Below, one piece after another: positions 9,316-19,228 of a stretch of 64,000 nucleotides of DNA (its first letter is position 1; each line of letters opens with the position of its first letter). Location: NCBI RefSeq assembly GCF_003581615.1, contig NZ_QXFH01000072.1:1-64000 (forward strand), given 5' to 3'. Origin of the DNA: Flagellimonas lutimaris (GTDB taxonomy: Bacteria > Bacteroidota > Bacteroidia > Flavobacteriales > Flavobacteriaceae). The notes beneath the pieces were generated by a model that was not told the origin of the DNA, did not search any database, and saw only the letters and a program-made list of their open reading frames with translations. The position numbers were made by a program, and so were the translations under genes.

Positions 9316-9654
9316 TTAGACTTTATGACCTTTAATCGATTCAATTTCTGAGGCAATCAATTTTTGGTACTCAGGTCGTTTTTTAAGAAACTTTATTATC
9401 TGCGGGTTAGCTGGGATGATTTTAAAATCCCCTCGAAGAGAATATTCCATCACTCGCTCTATCAGCGCATTTCCAACCTCTATCCGGTTAAGGTATTTGC
9501 TTATCTCCAGACGCTTTAGGTTTATACAGTGGTCCTTAACCATATCATACTCCAGAGATGCCAATTGGCCATTGATATGGAATTGGAAATAGTTTTTGCC
9601 CTCATTGCTTTTAAAGACCAATGGCAATCGATTTATATTGGTATTGTAAAACAT
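9316..9654 (-). CDS. Small GNAT-like N-acetyltransferase domain protein
   Basis: A 112-residue protein resembling the short GCN5-related subgroup (about 90-110 residues). FQFHINGQLASLEYDM is the usual first strand pair, HCINLKRLEISKYLNRIEVGNALIERVMEY matches the acetyl-CoA loop region in degenerate form, and GDFKIIPANPQIIKFLKKRPEYQKL matches the C-terminal strand and helix. The Q-x-x-G-x-G loop is poorly kept (LNRIEVGNALIE), so catalysis is uncertain. It sits 42 bp upstream of the sigma factor gene and may be co-transcribed with it. Confidence 0.65.
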   Translation of the reverse strand: MFYNTNINRLPLVFKSNEGKNYFQFHINGQLASLEYDMVKDHCINLKRLEISKYLNRIEVGNALIERVMEYSLRGDFKIIPANPQIIKFLKKRPEYQKLIASEIESIKGHKV

Positions 9655-9829
9655 AATATTGTTGGTATTTAACTCGTGGTAGAAAATCTAAGATTGGTAT
9701 TCACCTTAATATCAATTGGTTTAAGGATAGGAGATACGAGATGTACCTCCTATCCATTTCAACTAAACAAACACTAACCAGAACTTATCTTAAAGTTTAT
9801 ATGTCCTTTTTAATTCCAATGGCAGCCCA

Positions 9830-10567
9830 CTATTCTTCTGCAAGAATCTTTCGCGATTCCAGCACTTCTTCCAATTGGCTTGTAGTGTAGACCACACTTG
9901 CCATCATTACATAATTTGTTTGCGCTGCCTGATCCCCGTCAAGATGGGGTAGTTTGGCCGAAGCCGTTGCATCTCCTATTACGGCAATCTCAAAACCACA
10001 TTCCAACAGCTCCCTCATATGTGACTCTACACATAGATTACCGGACATTCCACCGAGGATGACTTTATCAATTTTTTGTTTCCTAAGCTGGAGTACTAAA
10101 TCGTTGTTCTCCGGACCAAACACCTTATGTGGGCCACAAATGGTTACTTTTTCCTCATCCATGATATATGGCTTATAAGCGGGTAGCCAATCGGCACCAG
10201 ATCCTTCAAAACCATCAACATTCAGTTGATCACCTCTATCGAACATATTTATGTTGTGCATCAATTTTTCCAAGGTCCCCTCAAACTGCCATCCATGATC
10301 ATGTTTGTAATAGTAGTGAGGTGAAATAAAGACATGAATACCATTTTCGGCCCCAAGACGAAATAGCGATTCTATATTGTCTACAGTATTATTTTCCATA
10401 ACACTTTGCCCCACTGCTCCCCAAGCTACTCCATCTGGACTCAAAAAATCATTTTGGGGATCTACGATAACAATTGCTGTGTGTCGATCTATTTCAAAAC
10501 CGGATATGGGGAGTTGCGCCTCTTTTTTACCTTGATTGGCTTTTTCGGTAGAATTCATAGTTTCCAT
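9830..10567 (-). CDS. Cytoplasmic isochorismatase-family cysteine hydrolase
   Basis: A 245-residue protein without a signal peptide. The family triad is recognisable: Asp in VDPQNDFLSPDG, Lys in CGPHKVFGP, and Cys in GMSGNLCVESHMREL. The acidic insert MFDRGDQLNVDGFEGSGADW is shared with the protein at 20654-21385, and the two look about two-thirds identical by eye. That paralogue carries an export signal and this one does not. Members hydrolyse isochorismate, nicotinamide or other amides; the substrate here is unknown. The gene stands alone on the minus strand. Confidence 0.85.
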   Translation of the reverse strand: METMNSTEKANQGKKEAQLPISGFEIDRHTAIVIVDPQNDFLSPDGVAWGAVGQSVMENNTVDNIESLFRLGAENGIHVFISPHYYYKHDHGWQFEGTLEKLMHNINMFDRGDQLNVDGFEGSGADWLPAYKPYIMDEEKVTICGPHKVFGPENNDLVLQLRKQKIDKVILGGMSGNLCVESHMRELLECGFEIAVIGDATASAKLPHLDGDQAAQTNYVMMASVVYTTSQLEEVLESRKILAEE

Positions 10568-10942
10568 GTTACTTTTGTTTAAATGTTGATTTACTGCTTA
10601 ATAACATTGTAAAACTCACAATAAGCACGGACCCATTTTATCTGAAATTTGCCAAAATGTTTTCATTTTGCTGTTTTCTGCCACGACCAAATTGAAAGAT
10701 TGTAGATTATCCTAAATCAATTTGGTCAACTGAAAACAATTCATGGGGTAGTGTGTAGAAAACTTGGTAAGATTTATTTCGGGAGATTCACTCCAATGAA
10801 CCAGTTAAATGTGATGGAAAAGATACTGATGTTAAGAGTAGCTGGATATACTAAATAGGTATACCGTTAAAATTGTTGAATATCGATTGATAGCTGTTTT
10901 TGGGGGTATCCAAGAATAATTATAAAGACCAATTAATACGTT
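10568..10942. other. Intergenic region with a spaced inverted repeat
   Basis: 375 bp upstream of the cytoplasmic hydrolase and downstream of the minus-strand peroxiredoxin. It contains a perfect 9-bp inverted repeat, GACCAAATT at 10685-10693 and AATTTGGTC at 10719-10727. The 25-bp gap is too long for a typical operator, but the repeat lies about 120-160 bp upstream of the hydrolase start. I see no gene in the stretch. Confidence 0.4.
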
Positions 10943-11584
10943 CTATTTTTTCGTGGTTGGGTCACTTGAAAATTGAAGATATGGCGCGCCTTGCACCTTT
11001 CGATTTGGAAAACGAGCTTGAACTTCATCTTGTGGCATCTTTGGATCTACAATAATATCGTCTTTAGGTTTCCAGTTTGCCGGTGTGAGTACTTGATGAT
11101 CTGCATGCATTTGAAGTGCATCTATTGCCCTTAATATTTCATCAAAATTACGTCCTATGGACATGGGATAGGTAAGATGCAGTTGTATGTATTTATTAGG
11201 ATCGATTATAAATACTGAACGAACCGTTTTTTTGTCGGAAGCTCCCTTTTGGATCATACCGTATTGTTGAGCTATCGCACCTGTCTCATCTGCGATAATC
11301 GGGAAGCGTACGGTCACATTCATGGATTTTTCAATATCTGATTTCCAATCCATATGGGACTCCAAACTATCTATGCTCAACGCAATGGCTTTCATGTTGC
11401 GTTCTATAAATTCCTTTTCCAATTGGGCTACCATGCCCAGTTCGGTGGTACAAACTGGAGTGTAATCCTCTGGGTGGGAAAAAAGTAAGCCCCATGAGTC
11501 TCCGAGCCAATCATGAAATCCGATTTTACCCTCAGTTGTAGCGGCCTTAAAATCGGGAGCCAAACTTCCAATCCCTAAAATCAT
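10943..11584 (-). CDS. 1-Cys peroxiredoxin (Prx6-type)
   Basis: A 213-residue protein when started at the ATG at 11584. The frame is open 45 bp further upstream, but those 15 residues (MNNYFYFAFIIKCLQ) precede the normal start MILGIGSLAPDF. The peroxidatic cysteine is C45 in HPEDYTPVCTTELG. The 1-Cys subgroup is indicated by length, the DETGAIAQQYGM segment and the C-terminal extension with LTPANWKPKDD. It reduces peroxides in the cytoplasm using a thiol donor. It is divergent from the LytTR regulator, with only 86 bp between the two starts. Confidence 0.92.
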   Translation of the reverse strand: MILGIGSLAPDFKAATTEGKIGFHDWLGDSWGLLFSHPEDYTPVCTTELGMVAQLEKEFIERNMKAIALSIDSLESHMDWKSDIEKSMNVTVRFPIIADETGAIAQQYGMIQKGASDKKTVRSVFIIDPNKYIQLHLTYPMSIGRNFDEILRAIDALQMHADHQVLTPANWKPKDDIIVDPKMPQDEVQARFPNRKVQGAPYLQFSSDPTTKK

Positions 11585-11670
11585 TTGCAAACACTTGATT
11601 ATAAAGGCAAAATAGAAATAATTATTCAAATTACTCTATATTTAAAGGGTTAATTCTAACATTGCCCATC

Positions 11671-12429
11671 ATGACCCGCCAGATCCGTTCGATAATTGTG
11701 GATGACGAACAGCGACATCACGATATTCTTGGAAAAATGCTTGAAACATTTTGTCCCAATATTGAGCTTGTTGGGGATGCTTTCTCCGTGGATGAAGCCG
11801 TTGCCCTGATTCAATCTGAGCAACCAGAACTGGTGTTTTTGGATATTGAAATGCCTGAGGGTAATGGGTTTACACTCTTTGACCATTTTGAGGAACCTGC
11901 TTTTGAAGTGATTTTTACTACAGCACATGACCTTTATGCAATCAATGCCATAAAATATGCTGCTTTGGATTATCTGTTAAAACCCATCAACATTCAAGAA
12001 CTTAAAAATGCCGTAGCACGTGCCGGAAAAATATTGGCGAAGTTGGCACCGTCAAGAGAGGAAGAATATCAAGTTTTACGAGAGAACACCAAATTACAAG
12101 ATCGAAATTATACCAAAATTGCATTAAGGTCTTCGGAAGGAATCGATTTTGTGGAAGCCAATCGTCTGCTCCGGGTAGAAGCCAATCATGTGTATTCCAA
12201 CTTTTACCTTGATAATGGCAAAATGATTATGGTATCAAAACCTTTGGGCGACTTTGAACCCTTATTGGAATCGTTCAATTTTTTCCGGGTACACAAATCA
12301 CACATGGTGAACCTCGATCATGTTGAAAAATATGTCAAGGGCAAAGGTGGATATCTAGTACTTAAGGATGGATCGCATGTGGATGTATCCGTCAGAAAAA
12401 AAGAAGCGCTATTAAAAAAGTTAGTGTAA
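11671..12429 (+). CDS. LytTR-family response regulator
   Basis: A 252-residue protein from the ATG at 11671 (an in-frame TTG at 11662 would add three residues). Residues 1-120 form a receiver domain: IIVDDE at the start, phospho-acceptor Asp in LVFLDIEMPEGNG, Thr in IFTTAHD and Lys in DYLLKPI. Residues about 150-250 form a LytTR DNA-binding domain (LLRVEANHVYSNFYLDNG, then FFRVHKSHMVNLDHV). It overlaps the convergent kinase gene by 9 bp at the stop codons. LytS-type kinases commonly partner LytTR regulators, so the next gene is its likely partner. A candidate binding site lies at 19277-19306. Confidence 0.92.
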   Translation: MTRQIRSIIVDDEQRHHDILGKMLETFCPNIELVGDAFSVDEAVALIQSEQPELVFLDIEMPEGNGFTLFDHFEEPAFEVIFTTAHDLYAINAIKYAALDYLLKPINIQELKNAVARAGKILAKLAPSREEEYQVLRENTKLQDRNYTKIALRSSEGIDFVEANRLLRVEANHVYSNFYLDNGKMIMVSKPLGDFEPLLESFNFFRVHKSHMVNLDHVEKYVKGKGGYLVLKDGSHVDVSVRKKEALLKKLV

Positions 12430-13467
12430 ATCGTTGGGAAAGCAAAGAGTTACCTGCGTGCCAGCAGGTTCATTTTCTTCCTCCAAATCCTCAATGGCAA
12501 CACTGAACACATCCACTCCGAACTCCATGTTCAATAACTCAAGTCGTGCTTCAATATTTGACATAGCGATAGAATGGTGGTGATTCTCAGAAATAGCAGA
12601 TGCAAGTGCCCTTCCAATACCATTGTCCTTTATAGAACAAAAAATGGATTTCTCTGTTTCCCAGACCTTTAATACAAGTCGACCCGGCCTAGTAGACTTT
12701 CGAAGACCATGAATAATGGCGTTTTCCAAATATGGCTGCATGAGCATCGGCGGAATCATTATATTTTCAGGAGTATCTATATCGACGTCAACTTCATAGT
12801 CGAACACATTGTTAAAACGTGTTCTTTCAAGTTTTAAATAGGTATCCAAAAACTGGAGTTCTTTGGATAGGGTAATATGGGGAAGCATTGAATTCTCTAA
12901 ATTCTGTCTCATAAGGCCGGCAAATTCCGAAAGGTAATTCAGTACTTTTTCTGTTTCGTTTGCCAAAACAAATTCCTGTATGGATGAAAGGGAATTGAAA
13001 ATAAAGTGAGGGTTCATTTGTGAAGACAACATTTTCATCCGAGCTCTTAGGGCTTCTTGTTTTTGCTGATGTATTTCATTTTGGTGAAATCGAGAAGCGG
13101 ATATCACTGACTGGACCCTGGCCTTTAAGATTTCATGATGTATCGGTTTTTTAATATAATCGCTCGCACCAAGATCAAAACATTTCGCTAGGGTTTCATC
13201 CTCTTCCTCTGCACTAATTATAATCACTGGAAGAGCTTTATAAGTAGGGTCGGATTTTATTTGTTTGAGCAATTCAAAGCCGCTTATTCCGGGAAGGTTG
13301 ATATCCAATAGGACTAAATCAAATTTTTGACTTGACAATCGTCGGAACAGAAACTGACCTTTTGGAATAAATGAAATATGATAACCGACTTGGGCCAAAA
13401 CATGGTTGACCAGTTCCAGGACCTGTCGATTGTCATCTACGACGAGGATAGACGTGTCTTTATACAT
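12421..13467 (-). CDS. Receiver domain-LytS-type histidine kinase (cytoplasmic)
   Basis: A 348-residue protein. Residues 1-125 are a receiver domain (ILVVDDNR, Asp in LVLLDINLPGISG, Lys in YIKKPI). From about residue 145 a LytS-like kinase core follows, with the phospho-acceptor motif SSQMNPHFIFNSLSSIQEF near residue 150. The ATPase region has MLMQPYLENAIIHGL and IKDNGIGR. There is no membrane segment, so input probably arrives by phosphotransfer to the receiver domain, plausibly from the hybrid kinase encoded just upstream, which it overlaps by 8 bp. It converges with the LytTR regulator. Confidence 0.9.
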   Translation of the reverse strand: MYKDTSILVVDDNRQVLELVNHVLAQVGYHISFIPKGQFLFRRLSSQKFDLVLLDINLPGISGFELLKQIKSDPTYKALPVIIISAEEEDETLAKCFDLGASDYIKKPIHHEILKARVQSVISASRFHQNEIHQQKQEALRARMKMLSSQMNPHFIFNSLSSIQEFVLANETEKVLNYLSEFAGLMRQNLENSMLPHITLSKELQFLDTYLKLERTRFNNVFDYEVDVDIDTPENIMIPPMLMQPYLENAIIHGLRKSTRPGRLVLKVWETEKSIFCSIKDNGIGRALASAISENHHHSIAMSNIEARLELLNMEFGVDVFSVAIEDLEEENEPAGTQVTLCFPNDLH

Positions 13468-16400
13468 TCAATGTGTCCGTTAAAAATTCTTGCAAAGCCA
13501 CTTCATCACCTGTATAAATGGCATCCTCCAATTTATTTAAAGCAGCAGAAGGTAATATTTCACTCAGCGTTGCTGCAACCTCGGCCAATTTCTCTGTTTC
13601 AAAAATTGGTAGTTTTTGAATGGCCTCAAGAGCACGTGCTCTTTGATGTAATTGCTGATCATCAAGAGTGTTTCCTGTTTTTATCATTTGTACGGATGCA
13701 TCGGGAAGGAACTGTTTCAATAGCCCAACTAGCCTTGGTACATGGACCGGTTTTGTGAGATATGCTGAAAACCCTGCTTTTATTGCGGCTTCTTGGTGCT
13801 CCTTGAAGGCATCTGCCGATAACCCTATAACCGGTACTTCTAAATTAAACTTTTGAATCAATTTAAGTGTTTCGAAACCATCTATCTCTGGCATATGAAT
13901 GTCCATAAAGATGATGTCGGGGTTGTAACGCTTAGCTAAAGAAACACCTTCCCTACCATTACTTGCCAATAGGATTTCGGCGCCCAATTCTGAAAATAAG
14001 GCCCTAATCATTTCTTGGTTCATTGGATGGTCTTCAACCACCAAGATTTTACTGTTCTTAGGTATTCGATAGTTGGCCAACAAAGCTTCTGGATTGTCCG
14101 ATTGCAAAGGAGCGGCCGATTCGTAAGGTATTTGTATGGTAAAACATGTTCCTTTACCTTCCTTGCTTTCAACTGTTAGCTTTCCTTTTAGGATATCCAC
14201 CAAACTTTTGGTAATTGCCAATCCAAGACCAGTTCCTCCATATTTTCTGTCCATTCCTGCATCTGACTGTGTAAAGGGCTCAAAAATTCGTTCTAAATCA
14301 GCAGTTGGGATTCCGATTCCTTCATCTGTAACCTTAAAAATCAAAAAGCCATCTTTTGCACTTAAATCCAATAGTACATTATGTGATGCGGGTGTAAATT
14401 TTACAGCATTTCCAACAATATTCATTAGAATCTGTTTGATTTTACCTCTGTCCGAACGAACATATCTTGGTGTGCCCTGGGATAGGCCATATATTACTTT
14501 TACTTCTTTGGATTTTGCAAGGCTATTCTGAATCCGGTAAACTGAAAAGAACAATTGTCTCAGATCCATATCTTCGACCACAAGCGCCGTTTTTCCGGCT
14601 TCTATCTTGGACAAGTCTAAAATATCCCTGATAATTTCAGAAAGGGATTCCGCACTTTGATAGATGTTGTTCAAATATCTACGGAAGGAGTTTGTGAGAT
14701 TCAGCGCTTTACTTTGGTTGGTAAGAATCTGTGAAAAACCAACTATAGCATTTAGAGGGGTACGAATTTCATGACTCATATTTGCCAAAAATTGGGATTT
14801 TGCCTTATTGGCGTTATCCGCATCATTTTTGGCAAAGATCAGGTCTCTTTCCGCTTCTTTTCTCATCTCAATTTCATGTCGCAGGTGTTGTGTTCGGTTC
14901 TTGATTTTTTCTTCCAGCGCTTGGTTAAGTTTTGCAAGTTCTTTTTGAGAGGTGGCCAGCTCATTGTTCAAAGTGATTGCTTGTTCGTAAAGCGTTGAAT
15001 TTGCAATGGAAATGGCTGCTTGGGAAGCAATTATACGAAACACCTCCAATCCACCTTCTGTGAACATTCCTGTCATTTGGCTGTTGGCAACATATAAAAC
15101 TCCAACAAGATCGCGCTGTTTGATAAGAGGAAGTAACAGTAATGAACCTGAAGTATCGGATAATGAATCTTCTACATTGGCGAAATATTCCGTTAAATTA
15201 TCGATGCATAATTCCTTTTTACTTACGGCCACATGTTCAATAAGGTTTATAGGCAATGTGGAGCATTCATCCAACTTACACTCTGTAAATTGCTCTTTAG
15301 AAGGATTGGTCAAATCAATTAACGCTGTCACGTTCAACTCCGAATCATTCAATAAAATAAGTGCCCCTTTATCAGCTCCAGCATTCTCCATTACAATCTG
15401 CAACAAGTTTTCGACGAGACGGTCCCGATTAACTTCGGCAGATATGGTTTGTGTTGCCTTTATCAGGCTTTGGAAGTCAAAACCTTTAAACTTGTTGGCA
15501 TAGCTTCCGGAGGCATCTTCAAATTTCACATTCGAGACTTTACCATCGCTATTCACGCCCCATGTTGCATAGGTTTTGTTAGCTTCATGTTTAAGTGCCT
15601 GTTTTAAAAATCCAAAACTTTCTTGTGGCAAAGTTTTTTGCAGTAAATCAGCAACCATAGCCCTAACGGCTACTAGCTTTCCTTTTTCTGTCCATCCAAG
15701 AATTTTTTCAACCTTATCCGCAACATTTTCAAAATTTTGTGATTTACAAGCCAGTAATAATTCCACCATTTCATATTCTGCCCTGAAATTTTGAGGTGCA
15801 GTTTCTGCCCAATCCTTCAAATATTCCTGTCTGGCGATTACGCGTTCGAAAACCTCATTTTGAGGATTCTCCTGAACCATGAGATCACAAACGGACTGTA
15901 TGATTTGATACCTAAAATATTGTGGTTCTGAATTTGAATATTGCAGATCACTTTGATGTTGTTTGAAGTATTTCAATGCCTTTGCATAATTTCCTTGAAT
16001 ACAATAGACCCACCCTGAAAATATGTGATAGCTTGCTTTCGAAGCTTTACAATTATTTTCCTCCAATAGCTGCAAAGCCAGTTGGTCATTCTGATTTATT
16101 TCTTCAGCATTGTCACCGGACAATCTGCGGGCAATAGATCTCATTAAATTCAATTGAGCTTCAAATACGCTATTATTATGGATATTGCCTGACTCCAAGG
16201 TTTCATTACAAAATCTAAGAAGGCCCAACAACTCCTCTCCTGAAAGTAATTGATTTCTAATCTTGGCATATAATAAATTACTGGTTCCCAAGGCGTCACC
16301 TCTGTCGATACAATATTCAATTCCTTGCTCCAATTGGTTTTCCAGTGTTTCATAGGTTTCCTTGAATGGGCCCATTGAAATGTGGTAAACGGACAATGTT

Positions 16401-19228
16401 TTGGAGTAATATTTGTCCGATTCATTGGATTCCAACAATTCCAATCCCAAAGAGGCCAATTCGATCCCTGTTCCAAAGGCATTAAATCTATTGCATAAAA
16501 CTGAACCTAAATGGACAAGGACAAATGGAGATGATTCGGTAAAGCCCGATTGAAACATTAGACGCCCCAATCTTAGAAGTATATAGGTATACAGGTTCTG
16601 ATTTGTGCGATGAGCAGAGGTGCACATGTTTACCATAACGTCCATCGTATACTCGTTTGTTTCCGAAGGAGCAGTTTTCTTTGTTGTAACTTTTTCTAAG
16701 TTAGCCGGTAAGGATTTACAGAACTTCTCATATTTCCGGTCGATTTTCTCCGTGGTCGATGAAAATTCCAAAGGGACTCCCAATTCGGTCAGAGCCCTCA
16801 TCCCTTCATTGGTGTTTTCTTCATAAAGCGAATACGCCTCAAAGAATTTTAGGTTCAGAAGGTAAACTTCACAACGTTCCTTTAGGTTGGAGGCGTTTTT
16901 TAAAGCCTTTTCAGCAAATGACTTACCTTCATCTATGTTTCTCAAAAGGTAAGCCGCCTTGGCCAAATCAAAAAGCACTTCGTATTTAAAGGTTTTCAAA
17001 TTAAACCTTTCCTGTAATTTCATTGCGAAACTTAAGTACTGATGAGCTGTGGAGGGGGAGTTTGAATTGTTTGCCAGTTGACCTGCTTGTAAGACATGAA
17101 CAAGGGCTTTGGCGACCGTTTTCCCATCAATGAGTTCATAAGAACTAATTAGATGGGCTACAAATTGATTTAACTCTATAGAGCTATGGATCTTGCCGCT
17201 TTTCAAATGAAACTGTGCTATTTTATAATGTAGCATTTCAGGAGAGACTTCAAACCCTGGAATATTAAGTTTCAAAGCGGCCTGTTTTATTTGGTTGTGA
17301 TTAAATACATAGGAAGCAAGGGTTGAATCTAATTTGGATATTTGACCAGCTTCGCTCAATAACTCCAAAAGAAGAACTACAATTTTTTCCGGAAACCCAC
17401 AGACAGAGGCCAATAGTGGTATATTGAAATTGCCATTATCATAGGCCGCTACCTTAAGCAGCACTTGTGCTTGATAGGATTGTAGCAAGAGTTTTCTTTC
17501 GTAAATGGCCAGTACATTTTCTGCCACTTCCTGTCGTTTTACCCGTTCAAGGCTAAATTGCCACTTGTGGGCACTACTATCATAGGTAAGTACCTTATCT
17601 TCTTGCATAGCATGAAGAAAATGCCCAATATAATAAGGGTTACCATTTGTTTTTTTGTGGACCAGACCAGCCAAATCACGAATTTTATTTCTTTCTTCGG
17701 ACAAGGCATCTGACACCATCTGTTCTGTGGCACCTTCGCTCAAGGGTTGTAGACGTATAATCGGAGCATTCTTTTTGGCCTTCCGCAAGGAGCGTTGGAA
17801 CTGACGTAGGGGATGTTCTTCCGACATACCATCTGGATTATAGGACAAAACAAACATCACTCTTGATATGGGCGCATGAACCAAATGTTCAATTACTTTC
17901 AAGGACGAAATATCGCACCATTGCACATCGTCGATAAACAAAACCCTTTTCAATCCAATACTATCAAGCGTACGACAGTATCGGGCAAAAAGGTTTACAA
18001 AACGATCTCCTGTCTCCAAAGGATCCAAAGTCTCAGGTTCGGGAAGATTTCCAGTGAGTTCCTTTAAATCCGGGACTACCTTAAAAAGTGCTGAGAAATC
18101 AGCCCCTAACCCAGATTCGAAAATATTCCTGATTTCTGCATGACTTTTACCAGATTTCAGTAAAATCCGCTGAGCTATATTTTTAAAGGCTTTTTGGAAC
18201 GCCCTGTAGGGAGTAGGTTGCGATTTCTCAAAAGCCCCTGTGGAGAAAAGAACATCCGGTTCAGAAATACCAGACTCAAAGGTCTTGCCCAAGGAGGTTT
18301 TGCCTATGCCACCTGTTCCTTCTACAAATGCAACTACAAATGCTCCTTCACGTATGTCGTGGTAAATATCCATTAATTTTTTTAGGGCCTCCTCCCTTTC
18401 AAGTAGGGCATCGGGTATATTGATTACACCAGGAGTATAATCAACGCTCTTTAAAGAAAACTCGCTAAAATTTCCAAGGCTGAACTGTGATTTCAAATCC
18501 TTTAAATCTTTCAAAACACCATGTATGGATTGGTATCGATTTTCTGGCTTTTTCTCGAGAAGGGCGTTGATTATTTGGTGAATGCCTGTATGTTTCCAAA
18601 GGGAGTTTATGGTATCTTCATTATACGGCTCTGTTAAATGTTTATGGAGCACTTCTTGTTTGTCTGTTGCTTTTATGAAATGTTCTCCGTAGAGCCAATA
18701 GTGTAATAACGCTCCAAGACCGTAAATATCTGCACGTTGATCGGGTTTTTGGTTACTTCGCTTACTAAATTCGGGTGCAATAAAATAGAAATCGTTGTCC
18801 TGGTAATGGGCCAAGTCGCTTTTAGCATACTCTTTTTGAAATAAACCAAGCCCCGTAATAATCAAACGTCCATCGGCATCCACCATGAAACGTTTGCTTT
18901 GCAACACACCAAAACAATGATTGGCTTCGTGTACCTCCAAAATAGCTTTGGTCAATACAATGGAACGGTTCAAAAAACCAATAAATTCGGTTTCTGTCTT
19001 TGGTGTTACTGGAAAACTTTTGCTTGGAACAGGTATTTGATATACGACTCGCTTTGTATTTAAGGATTGTATTTCCTTAATAGAAATGTTTTTATAAAAG
19101 TTTGTCTTGGACAGCCTCTGCAACAATGAAGCCTTTACTTCGGTGGAGTTGCTCTCTTCAATGAGACGACCCATATCTGGGTGTAAACTCAACTCAATGT
19201 CTACATCTTTAATTCTTATCCGATTCAT
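13460..19228 (-). CDS. Giant hybrid sensor: pseudokinase-ATPase-TPR-GAF-histidine kinase-receiver
   Basis: A 1922-residue cytoplasmic protein. Residues about 60-250 have a Ser/Thr kinase fold (YFIAPEFS, then DQRADIYGLGALLHYWLYG, then KKPENRYQS), but the HRD loop reads CFGVLQSKRFMV and DFG reads GLG, so it is probably inactive. An AAA-type ATPase follows (Walker A EGTGGIGKTS near residue 305, Walker B VLFIDDVQWCD), then a long helical TPR-like region to about 1230. A GAF domain spans about 1250-1400 and a coiled coil about 1410-1470. HisKA has FLANMSHEIRTPLNA near 1480, with an ATPase (GGTGLGLAI), and the receiver lies at about 1725-1845 (VVEDHPMNQ, Asp in IIFMDIHMPEIDG). This is the Hstk-type architecture. 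The tail after the receiver has no clear Hpt histidine. Confidence 0.9.
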   Translation of the reverse strand: MNRIRIKDVDIELSLHPDMGRLIEESNSTEVKASLLQRLSKTNFYKNISIKEIQSLNTKRVVYQIPVPSKSFPVTPKTETEFIGFLNRSIVLTKAILEVHEANHCFGVLQSKRFMVDADGRLIITGLGLFQKEYAKSDLAHYQDNDFYFIAPEFSKRSNQKPDQRADIYGLGALLHYWLYGEHFIKATDKQEVLHKHLTEPYNEDTINSLWKHTGIHQIINALLEKKPENRYQSIHGVLKDLKDLKSQFSLGNFSEFSLKSVDYTPGVINIPDALLEREEALKKLMDIYHDIREGAFVVAFVEGTGGIGKTSLGKTFESGISEPDVLFSTGAFEKSQPTPYRAFQKAFKNIAQRILLKSGKSHAEIRNIFESGLGADFSALFKVVPDLKELTGNLPEPETLDPLETGDRFVNLFARYCRTLDSIGLKRVLFIDDVQWCDISSLKVIEHLVHAPISRVMFVLSYNPDGMSEEHPLRQFQRSLRKAKKNAPIIRLQPLSEGATEQMVSDALSEERNKIRDLAGLVHKKTNGNPYYIGHFLHAMQEDKVLTYDSSAHKWQFSLERVKRQEVAENVLAIYERKLLLQSYQAQVLLKVAAYDNGNFNIPLLASVCGFPEKIVVLLLELLSEAGQISKLDSTLASYVFNHNQIKQAALKLNIPGFEVSPEMLHYKIAQFHLKSGKIHSSIELNQFVAHLISSYELIDGKTVAKALVHVLQAGQLANNSNSPSTAHQYLSFAMKLQERFNLKTFKYEVLFDLAKAAYLLRNIDEGKSFAEKALKNASNLKERCEVYLLNLKFFEAYSLYEENTNEGMRALTELGVPLEFSSTTEKIDRKYEKFCKSLPANLEKVTTKKTAPSETNEYTMDVMVNMCTSAHRTNQNLYTYILLRLGRLMFQSGFTESSPFVLVHLGSVLCNRFNAFGTGIELASLGLELLESNESDKYYSKTLSVYHISMGPFKETYETLENQLEQGIEYCIDRGDALGTSNLLYAKIRNQLLSGEELLGLLRFCNETLESGNIHNNSVFEAQLNLMRSIARRLSGDNAEEINQNDQLALQLLEENNCKASKASYHIFSGWVYCIQGNYAKALKYFKQHQSDLQYSNSEPQYFRYQIIQSVCDLMVQENPQNEVFERVIARQEYLKDWAETAPQNFRAEYEMVELLLACKSQNFENVADKVEKILGWTEKGKLVAVRAMVADLLQKTLPQESFGFLKQALKHEANKTYATWGVNSDGKVSNVKFEDASGSYANKFKGFDFQSLIKATQTISAEVNRDRLVENLLQIVMENAGADKGALILLNDSELNVTALIDLTNPSKEQFTECKLDECSTLPINLIEHVAVSKKELCIDNLTEYFANVEDSLSDTSGSLLLLPLIKQRDLVGVLYVANSQMTGMFTEGGLEVFRIIASQAAISIANSTLYEQAITLNNELATSQKELAKLNQALEEKIKNRTQHLRHEIEMRKEAERDLIFAKNDADNANKAKSQFLANMSHEIRTPLNAIVGFSQILTNQSKALNLTNSFRRYLNNIYQSAESLSEIIRDILDLSKIEAGKTALVVEDMDLRQLFFSVYRIQNSLAKSKEVKVIYGLSQGTPRYVRSDRGKIKQILMNIVGNAVKFTPASHNVLLDLSAKDGFLIFKVTDEGIGIPTADLERIFEPFTQSDAGMDRKYGGTGLGLAITKSLVDILKGKLTVESKEGKGTCFTIQIPYESAAPLQSDNPEALLANYRIPKNSKILVVEDHPMNQEMIRALFSELGAEILLASNGREGVSLAKRYNPDIIFMDIHMPEIDGFETLKLIQKFNLEVPVIGLSADAFKEHQEAAIKAGFSAYLTKPVHVPRLVGLLKQFLPDASVQMIKTGNTLDDQQLHQRARALEAIQKLPIFETEKLAEVAATLSEILPSAALNKLEDAIYTGDEVALQEFLTDTLNV

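Noticed and set aside
15006..15503. 165-codon plus-strand frame inside the hybrid kinase gene
   Set aside because: It lies wholly antisense to the GAF region of a well-supported gene and has no family features.
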